64,000 nucleotides of DNA from Poronia punctata (GCA_022579005.1 MU401580.1:47048-111047); one strand, 5' to 3'; counted from the first letter of the stretch, positions 21,401-37,200 are shown. Program-made: numbers and translations. The notes: generated from the sequence alone by a model not told the origin.

Positions 21401-24400
21401 ATTTAATAGATCTTATATAATAAAATATTTAACTTTAAGCTTTGCTTTATATTAAAAAAAAAGCATATAACTATAAATAGCTTATTTTAGCAATTTTAAA
21501 AGCTTACTAATAATAATAATAATAATAAGTAAAAAAATAATATAAAGTAATTTATTAATACTTAGCTTAGCGCTATATTTATTAATATTAATATAGTTTA
21601 AGTTAACTTAAAAATAAATATAAATAAGGCTTTAAAACTTAATTATAAGTTACTTACTTTTAGCTACTTAATTTAGCTTATTAAGTTGTTATTAAAGCTT
21701 ATAGTTTAATAAACTTAAAAAAGTTAAAAAATTGTTTAATTTTTTATTACTAATATTATTTTAAAACGCTATAATAATAAATATAAATAAAAAAAGTTTA
21801 AAACTATATATATTAATACTTTATATATAATAATACTTTATAAAAACAAGCAACTTAGCGTTTTACTTTTAAGTAATATATTAATTTTTTAAAAAAGTAT
21901 AAGTTAATTATTTAAAAAATCTACTTAGCTTTTAGCAATAAAAAAATTAACTTAATAATTTAATAAATTTTATAACTTTGTAATTAGCTTAACTTTGCTA
22001 AAAATGTTTACTTAATAATTAAGTTTTATTTTAACTATTAAAAGTTATAAAGTAGCTTACTTAAAAAATAGCACTAGTATAATGTTTTATTAGCTTTTTA
22101 TGCTTATAAGTTATTAATATTTAAACTATATTATTTTATAAAATTCTTTTAGCTTTAGTTAAAATATAATATAAATAAATAGTTTTTTTTAAAGCTAGAG
22201 CTTTTTACTAAGTAAACTTTAACTTAATATTTAATTTTTTTTAAAAATATATAATATATTGCTATAGTAGTGCACTGCATATTAAATATAATAATAAAAA
22301 TAAATTTAAAAAAAAAGTTATTATAGTAGCTAAATACTTTAAGTATTATATAGCTTATAAACTAGCTTATTAGTTTTAAGTATAAGGCTTTATTAAAAAT
22401 AAGCACTGCTTAATTAAAATAATGCTTATAAAAGTAACTAATAAAACTAAAAAAAACTAGCTAATTTATTTAAGCTTTATTATTTTAGCAAATAATATTA
22501 TTATTTAATATTATAAATATAGCTTATATAAACTAGTTTATAAGCGTTTGCTTATTTTACTAATTAAAAATATTATACTAATATAGTAAATATTATAGTA
22601 AGATTTAGCTTTTAATTATATTAATTTAGTAGTATTAAAAGTAAAGCAGCTAAAATATTATATAAAAAATGTTAAACGCATAAAAAGAATTATTACTTTA
22701 AAATAAAAAAGAAATTAAACTAATAAATTTAATAAAATGCTTATAAAATCCAGCTTAAAATATATATTAATAATTTTATATTTTTATTTAATACTTTTTT
22801 TAAAATTAATAAAAGTAATAAGAAAAACCTTTTATATTAATAAAACAAACTATATTAAATTACTAAAGCTATAGGTAATAGATATTATAAGCTTATTAAA
22901 ATAAATAAATAGTAGCTATATAGCTGCTATTTTATAAAGCAACTTTAAGCTTTTTATAAAAATAATAAAAAATCCTAAGTACTAAAAGACTTTAACTTTA
23001 ACTTTTAAACTATTAAAAGTATTTTTAAAAAAGCAAGCTTATTAATAAGCTAGATTTAAAACTTTTAATAATAAATAATAGTTTTGCTTTAAATTTTTAT
23101 AAAAACTATAATTATGTTAATAGGTTTTTTAAACTAATAAATATTAATATAGTAGCTATTAATAGCATTTATAAGTTTAGTATAATATAAAATTAATTAA
23201 ATACCTTTATTTATAACACGTTTTTTTTAAAAGTCTAGCTAGCACTACTTATTTAATAAATTTCTATTTTTAGCTTTTTAGTTTTATATTGCTTTAAAAG
23301 AAAATAGTAAAGTAACCTTATAATATAAACATTATAATAGCTTTTTACTTCTAAAAGCTTTTTATTTATATTTGTTTTAAACTTATTACTAATCTTTTTT
23401 AATTTTATTATTTTTAAATATTTTATTTATTGATTTATATATTAAAATTAATAACTTGGTTTTAAAAAATATAGTAGTAATACCTTTTTCGTTTTTTGCA
23501 TTACTTAAAATAAAAAGTATTCTTTGCTACTTTTAACTATCTTTTTAATATTTTTATTTAATGTTTTAAAACATATGTTTTTAAATTTTTTTTTATATAA
23601 ATTAATATAATGCCTAGTTTTCTTAGATATTCTTTTACTTTTTTTTTCTTTTTCTTTTTTATAGTTACTAAAACTTCCTTTTAAAGCTTTATTTAATAAA
23701 CTATTTATATGTTAGCTAAATAAGCTTTTTTAATAACAATATAAATATTAGCTTATATATTTTAAAGTTTCTAATAAATATAAAGCTTTTAGTTATATTA
23801 AATGCTATAAGTTGCTATATTTTAAAAAGTAAATTAATTATATTATAATAAGTATAAAATATGCTTTAAACTATAAACGCGCAGTTATTATAAAAACTAC
23901 TTTAAAGTTTTAAATTAAAAATATACTTAGAAAACAGCTATATACTTAAGCAAGTATTTATATTTAATTTAATAAAACGCTTTTTATAGCATATATAAAA
24001 AATAATATTTAAGCAACTTGTTTATTAAATTAAAAAAGCTTTATATTAATATTAGTTTTATAACAAATATATAAAATATTTATTTTATAGTTTACTATTT
24101 TTACTTTTAATATAAACAGGCTTTAAGTTAAAGGTTTCCTTTTTGCTAAAACCTTTATAAGCTTAATAATGCGTTTTAAAGCGCTGCTAGCAATATAAAA
24201 AAATAAGTAAACTAGCTAGCAAATATAATAACTTTAAGCAATACTACTAATAATTTTAATTTTTAAAGCTTTAAGCATTTTTAATCTGTTAGCACTTACT
24301 TAAGCAATAAAAAATTAATATAATGTTTTTACTTTTCGCTATTTAGGCCTAAAAATAGTTTTTTTGTTTTTTTATAACTAGCTAAGCTTTGCTTATTTTT

Positions 24401-27400
24401 TTAAGCAATATTAGTATTAAAATCTTTGCTAATTATATAGTTTATATTAGTATTGCTTTTGCTTATTTCTATAAGGTTTAAAATATTTATAATAAAGTAT
24501 AGCGTTAATTTTAAAACAATAAAGCAATAAAAAGTATTTAAAAACTTAAAAAAAGTAAAAAGAAAAAAAAACAGTTGTTTAATACTTAGCCTACTGCTTT
24601 TTTAGCAAAAACTTGTATTAGCTTAATAAAGTATAAACAATATATAACTTTAGGTTATTATTTATAAGCTAGCGTTATAAATATTGTTTAATTTAATAAG
24701 CAAATATTTAAAAGTTATAAGTATATTATAGTAATTTACACTTATAGCTTTAAGCACTTAATAAAGCAAATTTTATTAAGTTTTTTTATTTTAATTTATT
24801 ATAAAAAAAACTTAAAAAAATACTTATTATAATTTTATTTGCTAGTAGCATGCTATATTTATTAAAAATAGCTTATAAACTTACTTTTATTTTTTTAATT
24901 TATTTTTATACTTAAATTGTTTTTTTTAAAAAAGTTTTTGTTTTAGTTTACTTAGTACTATAGTTTAACTTTATATATTTAATTTATTACCTTTATAATA
25001 TAGTCAATTAAATTTTAGTACTTAAAAAAACGCGCTATAAAAATTATAGCTTTTATTTATTTTTAAAAACTTCTATTTATGTTTATAAGTATTTAATAAA
25101 ATTACTTTAAGCATATTAACTTATTACTAAATTATATAAAACTATAAAGATTTTCAAGTAGTAAAAATATTAGCAATAATAAAATTAACTATTTGCTTTA
25201 TAATAAAAAATGCTTAGATTTTATTTTTTAAAAAATATAGGAAAAAAAAACGTTTAGTTTTTAGCTTAGTATACTAATTAAGCATTACTATTATAGTTAG
25301 CTTTTAAAAAGTAAAATTATAGCAAGCGTTTATTTAATTTTAAAAAACTAGCTTTATATTTTAATTAAGAATACGTTTAGCTAAGCTATAAATGTTAAAA
25401 CCTTTAGTAGCTACTTAAAAAGATAGTTATAATAATAGTTTAAAAACAATATAGTTAATATAAAGCTTTTTATTTTAAAAAATCATATTAATAGTAATTA
25501 TTAAACTTTTATTATAGTTAATCTTTACTTATAAAAAGCTTATATATTTAACTTAATAAACTAAGTTTTTGTTTTTAAATATATATAAAAACTAAAGCTT
25601 TTAATAAATATTTAGCTATAAAAAATATATAAAGCTTTTACTTAGTTTAAGTTTTTTTTTATAATTAAAGTAATAGCTAATTATATAAATACTTTTCCTT
25701 AATAACTTTAATTACTTTTATTAAGCTTTTAAATAATATAATTAACTTAATACTTAGCTAAGCACTAAAAGTAAACTTATTAATATTTATTATATTAATA
25801 ATATAGTTAATAACTTAATATAAAGTTTTATTAAAATAAAAAAGTTTTATATGTAAGCTAGCTATACTTTAGCAACTTTTATTAACTATATTATTTATAT
25901 TTAATATTATTATTTTAAATGCTTTTACTATACTAATTTAAAATTTAAATCCTAAAAATTTGCTTATAAAAATATACTGTAAATAGCTATATAAAACTAT
26001 ACTTGCTTTTTTATAAACTAAGCATATTTTTAATTTAAACTTAAATATTTCATATTTTTTAAAACTAAATACTAATAGCTTTTATAGCTTTATAACCTTA
26101 TATAATATAAATAATAATATATTATAGTATTAGTATAAGTTAAAATATTTAATTAATATAGCGCTTTAAGTTTGCTGCTATAAATAGCTTACTAATAAAA
26201 AAGTAATAATTATTTTAAAGAATTTTATAAGAACTTATTACTTTAGGTTTTACTTTAAGTATTTTTTTATAGTTATTAAACTTATATAAAAACTTTATTT
26301 TATAAAAACTTAAGCTTAAAACAAAACTACTTATAACTTATAATAAAAAAAATATTTATATTTAAATGCTAGCATATTTTATTTTAAAGTTTTATAAAAA
26401 AGCTTATTAGTATACTATAGTAGTTAATTATTTTTAGCTAGCAGGTTTTATTATTAATAGTTTAAAAATATTAAAGTAAAGTATTATATAAATTAAAACA
26501 AAATTATAATAAGTTTATAAAACTATATTTTATATATTACTTATGCTATAATATGTTATAGTTATACTTTTACTAATATAGCAAAAAAGTTAAAAATATA
26601 AAATATTTTATATTATTTATATTGTTTACTTATTTAAAGTTTTAAACTAGCTAATACTTTAAACTACTAATACTTTTAATATATATAAGCTTTAAAATAT
26701 TATTACTTTTTTAATAAAACTTAAAAAAATAGCTAAATTTTGCTTTATAAACAGCAAAACTGCTTTAAAAAAGCAAAATTAATATAAAACTACTTATTTT
26801 TAAACTTTTAAAACTATTATAACTAGGTTTACTAAATTAAATATTTATAGCACTTTAAAAAAGCTTTTATATTTACTAATAAGCATAGCTTTATTAACTT
26901 TTTTATAAAGAAATTATAAATTAATAAGTACTTTATTTAAATTATTAATAATATGCTTATTTAAAAAAAAGCTTTTTATTAATAGCTGCTATAGCTTAAA
27001 ACTAAAAAACCTGCTAGCTAAAAAGTTTTTTAAAAACGTATAAAAATATTAAACTTATTATAAGCTTTATAAACTTTTTATAAATGTAGAAAAATACGTA
27101 TTTAAATCTACTATTAAAAATATTATATTATAGCAATGTTAGCAAAATACGCTAAAGTAATTTATTATTAATATAAGTTTAAGTTTAGCTTCTACTTTAT
27201 ACTATAAAGTTAATAAGACTTTTTTTTAGTATATAACTTATTTTTAGCTTATTTATTTTTATAAGTAAAAAAGCTAAATATAGTACTATATAAATATAAA
27301 AGCTTTTAATGCTATAATAGCTAAAGTAAAGTTTTAATAACTAAAGCAAGCTACTACTAAAAGTAGTAATAGGCAATTTTAATAAATAAAACCTTTAATA

Positions 27401-27543
27401 GCTTTAAATAGCTATAAAAAGCTTATTAAATAATAAAATAATAAAGTATTGTATTAATCTTACTAAAAAAAAAGCTTTTATAATATATTAACTTATTTTA
27501 GCTTTAAAGTGCTAAAAATAGCAACTGTTTTAGCTAAAGAAAA

Positions 27544-28590
27544 TTATAACGTAGTTAGCATATATACTAATTACGCCTTATATTATAAAGTAGCTATAAA
27601 ACTAAAAAAAGCTAGCTTAATTTTTGGTTTTATATATATACAGTAGGTCTAAAAAAATAACAACCGGTTTTTTTTCTACAGCTATTCTACAATAGAAAAC
27701 CTTGCAGCATTTAACGTATACTAGGGTATAAAATATTTAAAAAATATCTTTATAAACTATAAAACGTGGGCTATATTTAGCGTATTTTACTTTAATTTAT
27801 AAGACTTTTTCTTTATATTTATATACGTTTAAAATAATTTATATAAATTTAATATATAGTTTTTAAATAAATATAAAAATATAATAACATTAATTTAAAA
27901 ATTAATAACAATTATTTTAAACTATTAAATAGTAAGTAAATAGTTATATATACTTAGTTTTTATAAAGTACTTATTAATAACGTTATATAAAGGCTTAAA
28001 GTATTAGTAAAAGTTTTTATAAAAATAGCCTATATAAAAAACAAGAAAATAATTATAATAAAAAGTTTTCTTTTATATAATTAAAACTGCTTTTAAATCT
28101 AGTTTATAAATCTATTAAGTTTATATCTTTAGTTTTTTTATTTATTTTAATATAAAGCTTTAAAAACTTAAGTTTAAAAACTTTGTTTTTACTAAAGTTT
28201 AAAGCTTAAAAGCTACTGCTATACTTTATATATAAACTAGTTATATTAGTATATAAATGCTTTAGATATAAGCTATTTAAAGATGTTTTTTTAGATTTTT
28301 TAAATTGTAAAAGTAAAGAGTTATTGATTTTTAAAACAGGTGAGTTTTGGTGTAAGTTGTTAGAACCGGTTGTTATTTATTTGGAGTGACTATAGCTATT
28401 ATTTATACGTTACTTTTTAAAATCTAAATATCTAGCTATTTATTATATATATAATATACTAAGTTATGCTTTTTAAAAGACCTTTATAAAGCCGTAATTA
28501 ATATAAAGCCGTTAAAACCTAGTTAATGTGTCTACTTTAGCTAGACCTCCTTTAGTATAAAGTTAAAGGGATTTTTAAAAATCTTCAATA
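27544..28590. repeat. Dispersed repeat family B, copy 2, interrupted by a TIR element
   Basis: The two halves (27544-27640 and 28393-28590) are continuous in the copy at 15164-15480. They are separated here by the element at 27641-28392. Confidence 0.8.
27641..28392. mobile_element. 752-bp non-coding TIR element with TA target duplication (Tc1/mariner-like MITE)
   Basis: The left end reads CAGTAGGTCTAAA and on to the AACCGGTT core. The reverse complement of the right end reads TAGTCACTCCAAA and on to the same core; 23 of 29 positions match. A first-base C/T difference fits RIP of an original CAGT. TA flanks both sides (27639-27640 and 28393-28394). The paralogous copy near 15252 lacks the insert and has a single TA. 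There is no open frame inside, so it must have been moved in trans. CAGT termini and TA duplications are typical of the Tc1/mariner-pogo superfamily. Confidence 0.8.
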
Positions 28591-29744
28591 TTATCGCACT
28601 ACTAATAAAAAGCTAAACTTTAAAAAGCGTATAAAAATAAAAGTATTAAAATATATCTTAATATTAGCAAAGCTTATTAAAAGCTTTTTAATTATAACAT
28701 GGTTTTTATTACTATTACTAGCCTTCTTTATAATACTTATTTAACTACACTGCTTATTTTTAGCTATAGCTATTTTAATAGCATAATATATTATTTGCTT
28801 TTTTAGCTACCTTTTAGCGTTTGCTTCTTAACCCTTTACTTAGTAATAATGCTTTTTATATTAGTAGTTTAAGTTATAATAAGTTTATTAGTATATAGGT
28901 TTTTAGTTTTTATAATGCTATAGCCTAGCTTAGCTTACTTAGTAATAGCTTGCTATCTTTTTATTAACTAAGTATAAACTTTATAACTTTAGTGCTTATA
29001 TGCTAATATAATTACCTTATTTCTTATTTTACTTAATATAAACCTTTTTAACTTTTCTTTTATATTAATTTAGTAAATAGCTTATATTTTCTAAGTGCTT
29101 AGCTAGCTTTAAAATATTATATTTACAAGCTAGCCTTTTATTTTACTAAGTATTTTTATTTACTTTAGTTATCTTAATATTAAATAATATTTTTATTACT
29201 TATTTATTTTATTTATTTTTTTATTTAAGCAACACTATTTAATTAGTATTTTTTAGCTAGTTTATTTATAGTTTAAATAATAATATAAAAAATATATTAT
29301 AAACTTAAAAATAAATTTTAAGCAACTTAATTTAATATGTTTAAGTTTTTACTTTTATAAAGACTTTAACTTAAATATATATAAAAGCTAGCTTTTTTTT
29401 ATACTTAAACTTAAAGTATACTATTAATAACTTTACTATATTACTTGCTTAAAACCTCTTTAGCATATAATGCTTATTATAATGCTTTTATATTAACTTA
29501 ATTATTTACTTTTAATGCTTATAAACTATATAGCATATAGCCTTTATTTACTATAGCTTTTTTTTTACTTTTTAAATATTAAATTAAAGCTGCTTTAATA
29601 TATACTTAATACTTTTTAAGTAGTATTTATAGTGCTTTAAATAGTAAATAGCCTATAATAGCATATTAGCTATTATTATATATAAACTTAGCTTTTACTA
29701 ACACTTTAACTTAGCTATTTAACTTATTAATATAAAAAGTATAA

Positions 29745-29800
29745 AAGTATTTTTTAAAAAGTATAAAAGTATTTTTTAAAAAGTTTAATATAGTTATTTT
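29745..29800. repeat. Short tandem duplication, period about 24
   Basis: AAGTATAAAAGTATTTTTT followed by AAA is repeated twice in a row within the AT-rich block. Confidence 0.7.
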
Positions 29801-32800
29801 ATTTAGCTATTAGGTTAAAAGTACTATATAGTAAATAGCTGCTAACATACTTCTTATACTTTATAAAAGTTTTTTTTAAAATTTACTTATAATAAGTTTA
29901 TTTTTATTACTTATAATCTTTTTTAAAAACTTATATTAGCAGTTTACTTTATAGTATATAATTAATATAAGCTTAGCAGTATTAAGCGTTTTTTATATAA
30001 AAATAAACAATATTATTTTTATAAACTAGTTTATAATAATTAAAATTATATTATAAACCTTATTATTTGCTTTTATATATAAAAGTAGTTTTATAATAAA
30101 ATCTAAGCTAATTTTTTAAAAAGGCTACTTTAGTAAAAATAATAACTAAAGCTTTTTATAAAGCTTATGCTTTAGCTTTTAAGTTTTTTTATATTATATA
30201 TAGCTACTAACATATTTTTAAACGTTTTACTTTAAGCTTTTTTAATAAAACCTACGCTATAATAACTTAGCTATTTTTTTATATGCTTAGCTTTTAAGTT
30301 ATTATAGTACTAGTATATTAGTTGCTTTACTAAAGCTTTTTAAGCTAAAGTTACTAGCTGCTTTTTAAATATAATATACTTTTAATATTAATATAATATC
30401 TTTTATATATTTAGCTTTATAGTATATAATTTTTATAAGTTTTATAAAAGTAACGTTTTTAGCTTATAATTTATAAACTATTGTATAAGACTATATTAAA
30501 GCTACTAGTTAAAAAGCTGTTTTGCTTTAAGCTAATTTTTTAGCTTTAATATATAAAACATATTAGTTATAAATAATAGCTTTAGCTCTTTTTTTTAAAA
30601 AAAGCAGTTTTTATGCTTTAAGCAATAGCGTTTGCTAAACAAGTTACTACTATTATTTATATAGTGCATAATATATAAGTTAAGCGTATATATTAATACT
30701 TTTTACTTTTTTGGTTTTAAAAATTATTTATAATTATATAGTAGAAGTTTAGTAATTTATAAGCTTATAAATTTATAATTTATATTTTTATTATTAAATA
30801 AGCTAATAAGTATAAGTTTAATAAAGCTTTTTAAGCTATTTTAGTAGTATAAGCTAATGCTTTTTTTTAAACGAAATCTTTATTAATAATTGCTATACCT
30901 TTTATAGCAACTTACTAACTAGTTAATGCTTTTTTTTAATATTAGTATTAAATCTTTATATTAAATCTTTTTAGCTATATAACCTAGCTTTTTTAATAGT
31001 TTATTTACTAAATTTAATATGCTTAATTAGTATTTTATATTAAAATTAAACTATAATAGCTTATATACTAAGTAAATAAGCTTTTTTTAACAGTTTTACG
31101 CTACTAAGTTAACTATGCTTTTTAAAGCTATATAATTTATTTATATTATAAAAGTTTTGTTTATTTTTTTAAGTATTGCTATTAGTACTTATAGCTTTTT
31201 ATAATTATTAAAAGCTTTTGCTAGCTTATTGCTTATTTAGTTTTTATACTTATAAGCTTTTATAACTAGTAAGCAATTAGCTTTTATATCTTTTTATAAA
31301 GCTATAATAATATTTTTAATATTGCTTTTATTAATATATTTATTTTTATTTTAGTATTTAAATAGATATTTTAGTATTTAAATAGCTATTTTAGTAATAA
31401 AAAGTAGTTATTAATATAAAGGCTTTTTTTATATTTTTAAACGCTTAATTTACTTTTAAAGTTTATTTAAAAAACATAGCCTAGTAAAGTAAAACTTTTT
31501 AAAATAGCTATAATTAGCATAGTAACGTTTATATATTTAGCTATAAACTTTTTATAAAAGTTTGCAAATTTTAAAAATACTTATATATTATATACTAAAA
31601 TTAGTACTTTTTACTTTTAAATAGTAGCAACTTTTTAAAAACTTATTTTTATTTTTTTAATTATAAAAATAAACTTTAAAAGTTTTATTTTAGTTTTAAA
31701 AAACTTGTACTTTAAAGCTTTATAAATAATTAATACTTTGCTAACTGCTTATAAACTAATTAAAAATTTTGTTTTTTAAAAGAAAAAGATTATAATATTA
31801 TTTAAGTAAGCTATATAAATATAATTTACTAGCTTTGCTAGCGCTTTATATATATAAGCCTAAAGAGTTATAAAAGTATTAGTCTATTTAAAAAGCATAA
31901 CTATATACTTAAAATAGCTATACTTTATTTAAAAAGCAGTTTTTAACTTATTGCTATGCTTAATTTAAATATAGTATTAAGTATTATAAAAGTTTAGTTT
32001 TTAACAAAAGTTTATTAACTTTAGCTTATTTATTACTTTTAATATAAAAGGTAAAAAGTATTTATTTTTATAGTTACTTTGTTTAAGCCCTTATAATTAA
32101 TATAAAGCTTTATAGGGTTTTTTTAAAGTATAAGTAAAATAAAAGGTTTTATATTTACTTTTAAGTGCTATATATAGCTTATTTAAAAGTTTTTTTAAAA
32201 ATACTTTTTAAGCACTTACTATTAAGCTTTTATAGTAAAATAAATTAAGCTAAATAGCATTTATACCTTTTTTACTAGGTTTATTATATATTATATTTTT
32301 AGCACTAATAACTTTTTTACTAATAGCTTAAAGTATATATGCTTAAATACTTTAAAATATTTAAATAAATTAATTTTCTTTTTAGTATTAAGCTTATTAT
32401 TAATTTAAAAAATAGTAACCTTTTTAAAAAACTAATATTTATATTTATTAAGTTAGCAACATACGCTGTTTAACTACTAACTATATTTTTAGTAAACCTT
32501 TTAAAATTTATTTTTTAGTATTTAGTATAAAGCTATTAAGTAGAGGCTATATTTAATAATATAGTTAATTAACTTATTTTTAGTTATAATATTAAAAGCT
32601 TTAGTACTTTTTGCTTTTTATATATTATATAAAATATTTGCTTAAAAGTTTGCTTAATCTTTTAAACGTTAATTATTTAAAAGCTAGCTATATAAGCTGC
32701 TTAGCACTTTATTACCTTTTTATTAAATTTTATTAATAAAAATAATAAAATATCCGCTTTTTATAAGTACCTTTTTAAAAAGCTTTTATATATAATATTA

Positions 32801-34077
32801 ACTTAAGATTTTATATTTATATTTATAATAACTTTTTTTAGCTTTTGCTTACTGCTTAAAAAAAGTATAGCTATTGCTTAAAATAGCTTTATAGTGCTAA
32901 ACGCTTTATAAAACTTTGCTAAAATAAATTAAATATATTATTTTACTTTAGCTTAATTTTTAATTTTTAATTTTTAAGGTTTACCTAAGCTACTTAAACG
33001 TTTTATATTTTACTTTTAAGCTATTTTAATAGTTTTTGCTTAACTTTGCTTAATTAGCAATTTAATGCTAATTACTTATTTTTTAAGCAATACTTAGCTA
33101 TATAGCTTTTTTTATTATAGTAGTAGTAGTTTATAAAACTATTGCTAATATATGCTAATTTGCTTTAATTTTAATTTATATATTGCTTAAACAAGTTATT
33201 AGTTTTTTTAAAATTATTTAAGCGGTTTTAAGTTATTTACTAACTTTATTTGCTTTAGCAAAAGTTTAGCAGATTTTTATTTATATAACAATTAATATGT
33301 TTTGCTAGCGTAATATTAAGTGTTTTATTATTTTCTAGTTTTTTAATATATTATTATTATATTATTAAGCAATACGTACTACTTTATTAAAACCTTTTTT
33401 AGTTTTTTTTAAAGTTTATATTAATAGTTAAAAGCTAGTTAGCTATTATTTTTTAGCAGTATAGCGCTTTTACGCTTTTATACTAATACTTATTAACAAA
33501 TTTCTTTTTTAAGTTTTTCTTTTTTTACTATTTTATTTTATATAGCTATTTTTAAAAAGTTTGCTTAAATAGTTTTAAGTTAACCTTTTTTTATTAAATA
33601 AACTTTTAAAAGTTTTTAAAAGTAGCCTTTTTTAAGTTATTATAATTTAGCGTATTTTAATAAGCACGCTAATTTATTTAAATTTTAAATTTAGCTCGCG
33701 TTAAGGCCTAAGTAATTTATATTAAATTCTTATAGCTAAGCTTTTGCTAATTGCTTTTTTCTTTAGCTATAATCTAGTTTTTAATTTTTATAGCAGGAGT
33801 AATTTACTTTAGCTGCTTATAGTTATATATAAAAGCTTTTATGTCATTTTTATGTTAAGGTTTTCTTGTGCTTAGCAAGTAGCTAGAGCAACTATACGTT
33901 TTAATTTACTATGTTAATAATTTAATTTAAGAAATTATTATCTTAGCCTTTTAAACTTTTATAAAAGCCATTATAATAAAAACCTCTATTATAAAAGCTT
34001 TTATATAACAGTAGTTTAAAGTAAAAAAAGTATTTTTTAACCTTTTAACCCTTTTATAAGTTGCTGCTTAGTAGCTA

Positions 34078-34285
34078 ATTAGTAAAGGGAACTATAAAGT
34101 AATATAATAAATTTCATAGATTAATAATGTATAAAGGAAGGAATTTAGCAAGGTTAGGTTAATTGGTTAATACTAACTAATTAACTTTAGTGTGCTAGTT
34201 TTTATTTTATTTAGCTATTTAATCTAACCGGCTTTAAGACCTTATTATCTTAATAGGTTTTTTTATAATACGTTATATTAAGTGC
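34078..34285. repeat. Dispersed repeat family C, less decayed copy
   Basis: This aligns with 41636-41835. Common landmarks are ACTATAAAGTA at the left, GTTAATACTAACTAATTAA in the middle and the AATAGGT...CTTTATAATA end. This copy retains more G/C (for example AGGAAGGAATTT and CAAGGTTAGG) than its partner. Confidence 0.75.
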
Positions 34286-37200
34286 TGGCTATATAAAAAT
34301 TTAGCGTTAACTTTAATAAATATAAACAAAGGCTAATCTTTTTGTTTTTGCACTTTTTTATTTTCTTTGCTTTATAAGGTTGCTTAAGCTAATTTATAAG
34401 TACTTTTATTTTATAGCTAGTTTGCTACTTTTTTAATTTTAGTATTTTTTAATGCTTTTTTAACGTTATAAAGTTACTACTTTAAACGCTACTAGTTATT
34501 TTTATAACTATAACCTTTTTATTTAACTAAATACTAAAAACTTTTTTTTAGTGTAGTTTAGCTTATAATTTAAAATAGTTTTAATTTTATAGGCCTTGCT
34601 AACTTTAATTAAATCTAGCTAATTATTTTAAATAAGTTTAAAAGCTAAAATAGTATAATAAAAGAAATCTTTTCCTTTTTGTTTTAAAAATAAATAAGCT
34701 ATAAAAATAACAAGGTATATGCTAAATATGTTTAAAAAGCTAATTTTATAAGCTAGTTTTTTTACTTATTATTTTATTTTTATAAACTAGCTTATTATTA
34801 TAAAAATCTTTTTAAAAGCTTTTTAAGTAAATAATAGCTATAATAAAGTTTAAAATAAACCTTATTACTAAAATTAAATTTAATTGTTTAGTATTTTTAA
34901 TTATAGTATTGCTTAGCTTAGGTAATAGTAAAATTTATAGCAAGGTTTACGTTTTAGCGTAAGTAAATTTAAATAGTATTTAAAGTTTTTAATTTTATTG
35001 CTACTAGACTTTTAAACTATATAATTACGTTATTAAAGCTAAAATATAAAAACTAAAAAGTAGTTTATATATTAAAGCTTTAATAGTTTTAAAATAAATA
35101 CTATTTAAGTTTTATTATAATATAAGCAATAAGTTAGTTTATTAGCTTTTTAAGTGCTTAAAGTAGTAAAAGCAAATAGCTATTTTAACTATTTAATCTT
35201 TTTGTTTTAATACTTTATTAGTTTATAAGTAGTATACTGTTAATATTAGCAGTTTTATACTAAAGCTTTTTTAAAGCTTTTTTTAACAAAATATAAACTT
35301 TTAGTTTTAATTTAAAATCATACTAAAAAAGGGTTTTTAATTAGCTATTAAAGCTGCTTAAACAAACACTTTAGGTTATGTTTTTACTATATACTTTATA
35401 TTGCTAAATAATAATAATAAGCGTTTTAAAGTAATATATATAATTATTATAAAAGCGTTAAAGTAGTTTTTTTTTTATGTTTTAAAAAGGTTAATTACTT
35501 TAACTTTTAACAGGCCTATAATAAAGTTTATTATAATAGTTTTTACAAGTTATAAATTAATTAATTATAATGCTTAATAAGATTTAGGTATTTTTTTTAT
35601 GATATAGCGTATAGCTTATAAGCGTTGCAATAGTTAATATACTTTTTAACTAGCTTTATTTTTTTAAATTAAGTATAGCTTAAAGTTTTATAGCATATAT
35701 TATTCTTTAAAGTAATGTTTATTGTTATAAGCTATTACTATAAACGTTTTAATTAAGTCTTTTAAAATATATAGTTTTTATTTCTTTTTTTAGTTAACGT
35801 TATATATTAACTTGTTATTAATTACAAATAAATAGCTTAGCTTAAAAAATTTAATAACGTTTTTATTATTTTTTTCTTAAATATAATTTAAAATATGTTT
35901 ATATTTAAAATCTTTTTTATATCTTTTTAAAAAAAATCTTTTTTTATTTTAAGGTTTATAATAGCTTTAGCTTTTATTAGCTATACGTAATTAAAAGTAG
36001 GTTTTTTATTTAAATATATTATTTTTTTATTCTTATTTGTTTTATTAATTATGTTTTAAAAGCAGCTTAGTATAGATAAAATAAAGTTAAAGCGTTTTAA
36101 TATATAATAGATTTGTAAACTATATTAAAAAAAGTAAATAAAAGCGTTAACTAGTTATTTATTTGCTTTATTAGTTAATATAATATTAAAGCTAATTTAG
36201 TTTAAAATACCTTTTATTACTAAATAGTTTATTAAAATAACTACAAGGTTATTTAATATATTTATTATAGTTTTTAGGTTTTTATAAGTTTAAACTATAT
36301 AAGCTACCTTTATTTTTAAAAGGCTATATTATAATTTTAGCTATAGAAATAGTTAACTTAAAAATATTATAAGCTTTGTTTAAGTATTTAAAATAGTTGC
36401 TTTAAGTTATTAAGTATAGCTTTTTTTAGTATAAAATATTATAACTTTAAAGCTTTTTTTAATAAAGCGTTAACTTATATAAATAATATCTTAGCTAGAC
36501 TATAGTGCTTAAAAATAGTATGCTTATAAATTAGGTCTTATACTACTTTAAATAACTTTTTTTAACCTTTGTTAGTTTAAAATAAGTTAACTAAATATAT
36601 GCTTAGCATTTTTTAAAATTGTTATTAGCTACTTTTTTTTTACGCTTTTTATTTAGCAAAGCAGTTTTTTTATTTTATAAAAGCTTTATATATTAAGCAT
36701 AATAAAGTAATAGTGTTTAAAAGCACCTATTGCTATTAAAGTATTATTTTAAAGCTTTTAAATTATTTAAAAATATTAAGTTTTAAAATATAGCTAAACA
36801 ATGCTTTATTATTGCTATTTTAAAAAAGTTAACTTAAAATCTTAACAGTTTTACTAAAAAGTATTTTAAAAATAATGATTTTAAAAATGTTAAAATATGT
36901 TTTTATTTAAATAGTATAAATATTTTTTAAAAGTATTTAAAATACCTTTTTTTATTATTTAAAAATATTATAATATTACTAATAAATACTTTATAAAAAG
37001 ATTTATATAGCTATAAAGTATAATTTATAAAGTGCTATATATAAGCTAAGAAGTTATAAAAGCTTATTAATGCTACTATTAATCTTTTAGTTTTTAAAAG
37101 CTTTTTATTATAAAATTATTTTTATAGTTTAAGTATACTTTAAATTAGTAAAAAAAAGCAATAGTATTTATAATAATAACATTTTCTTTACTATAAACTA

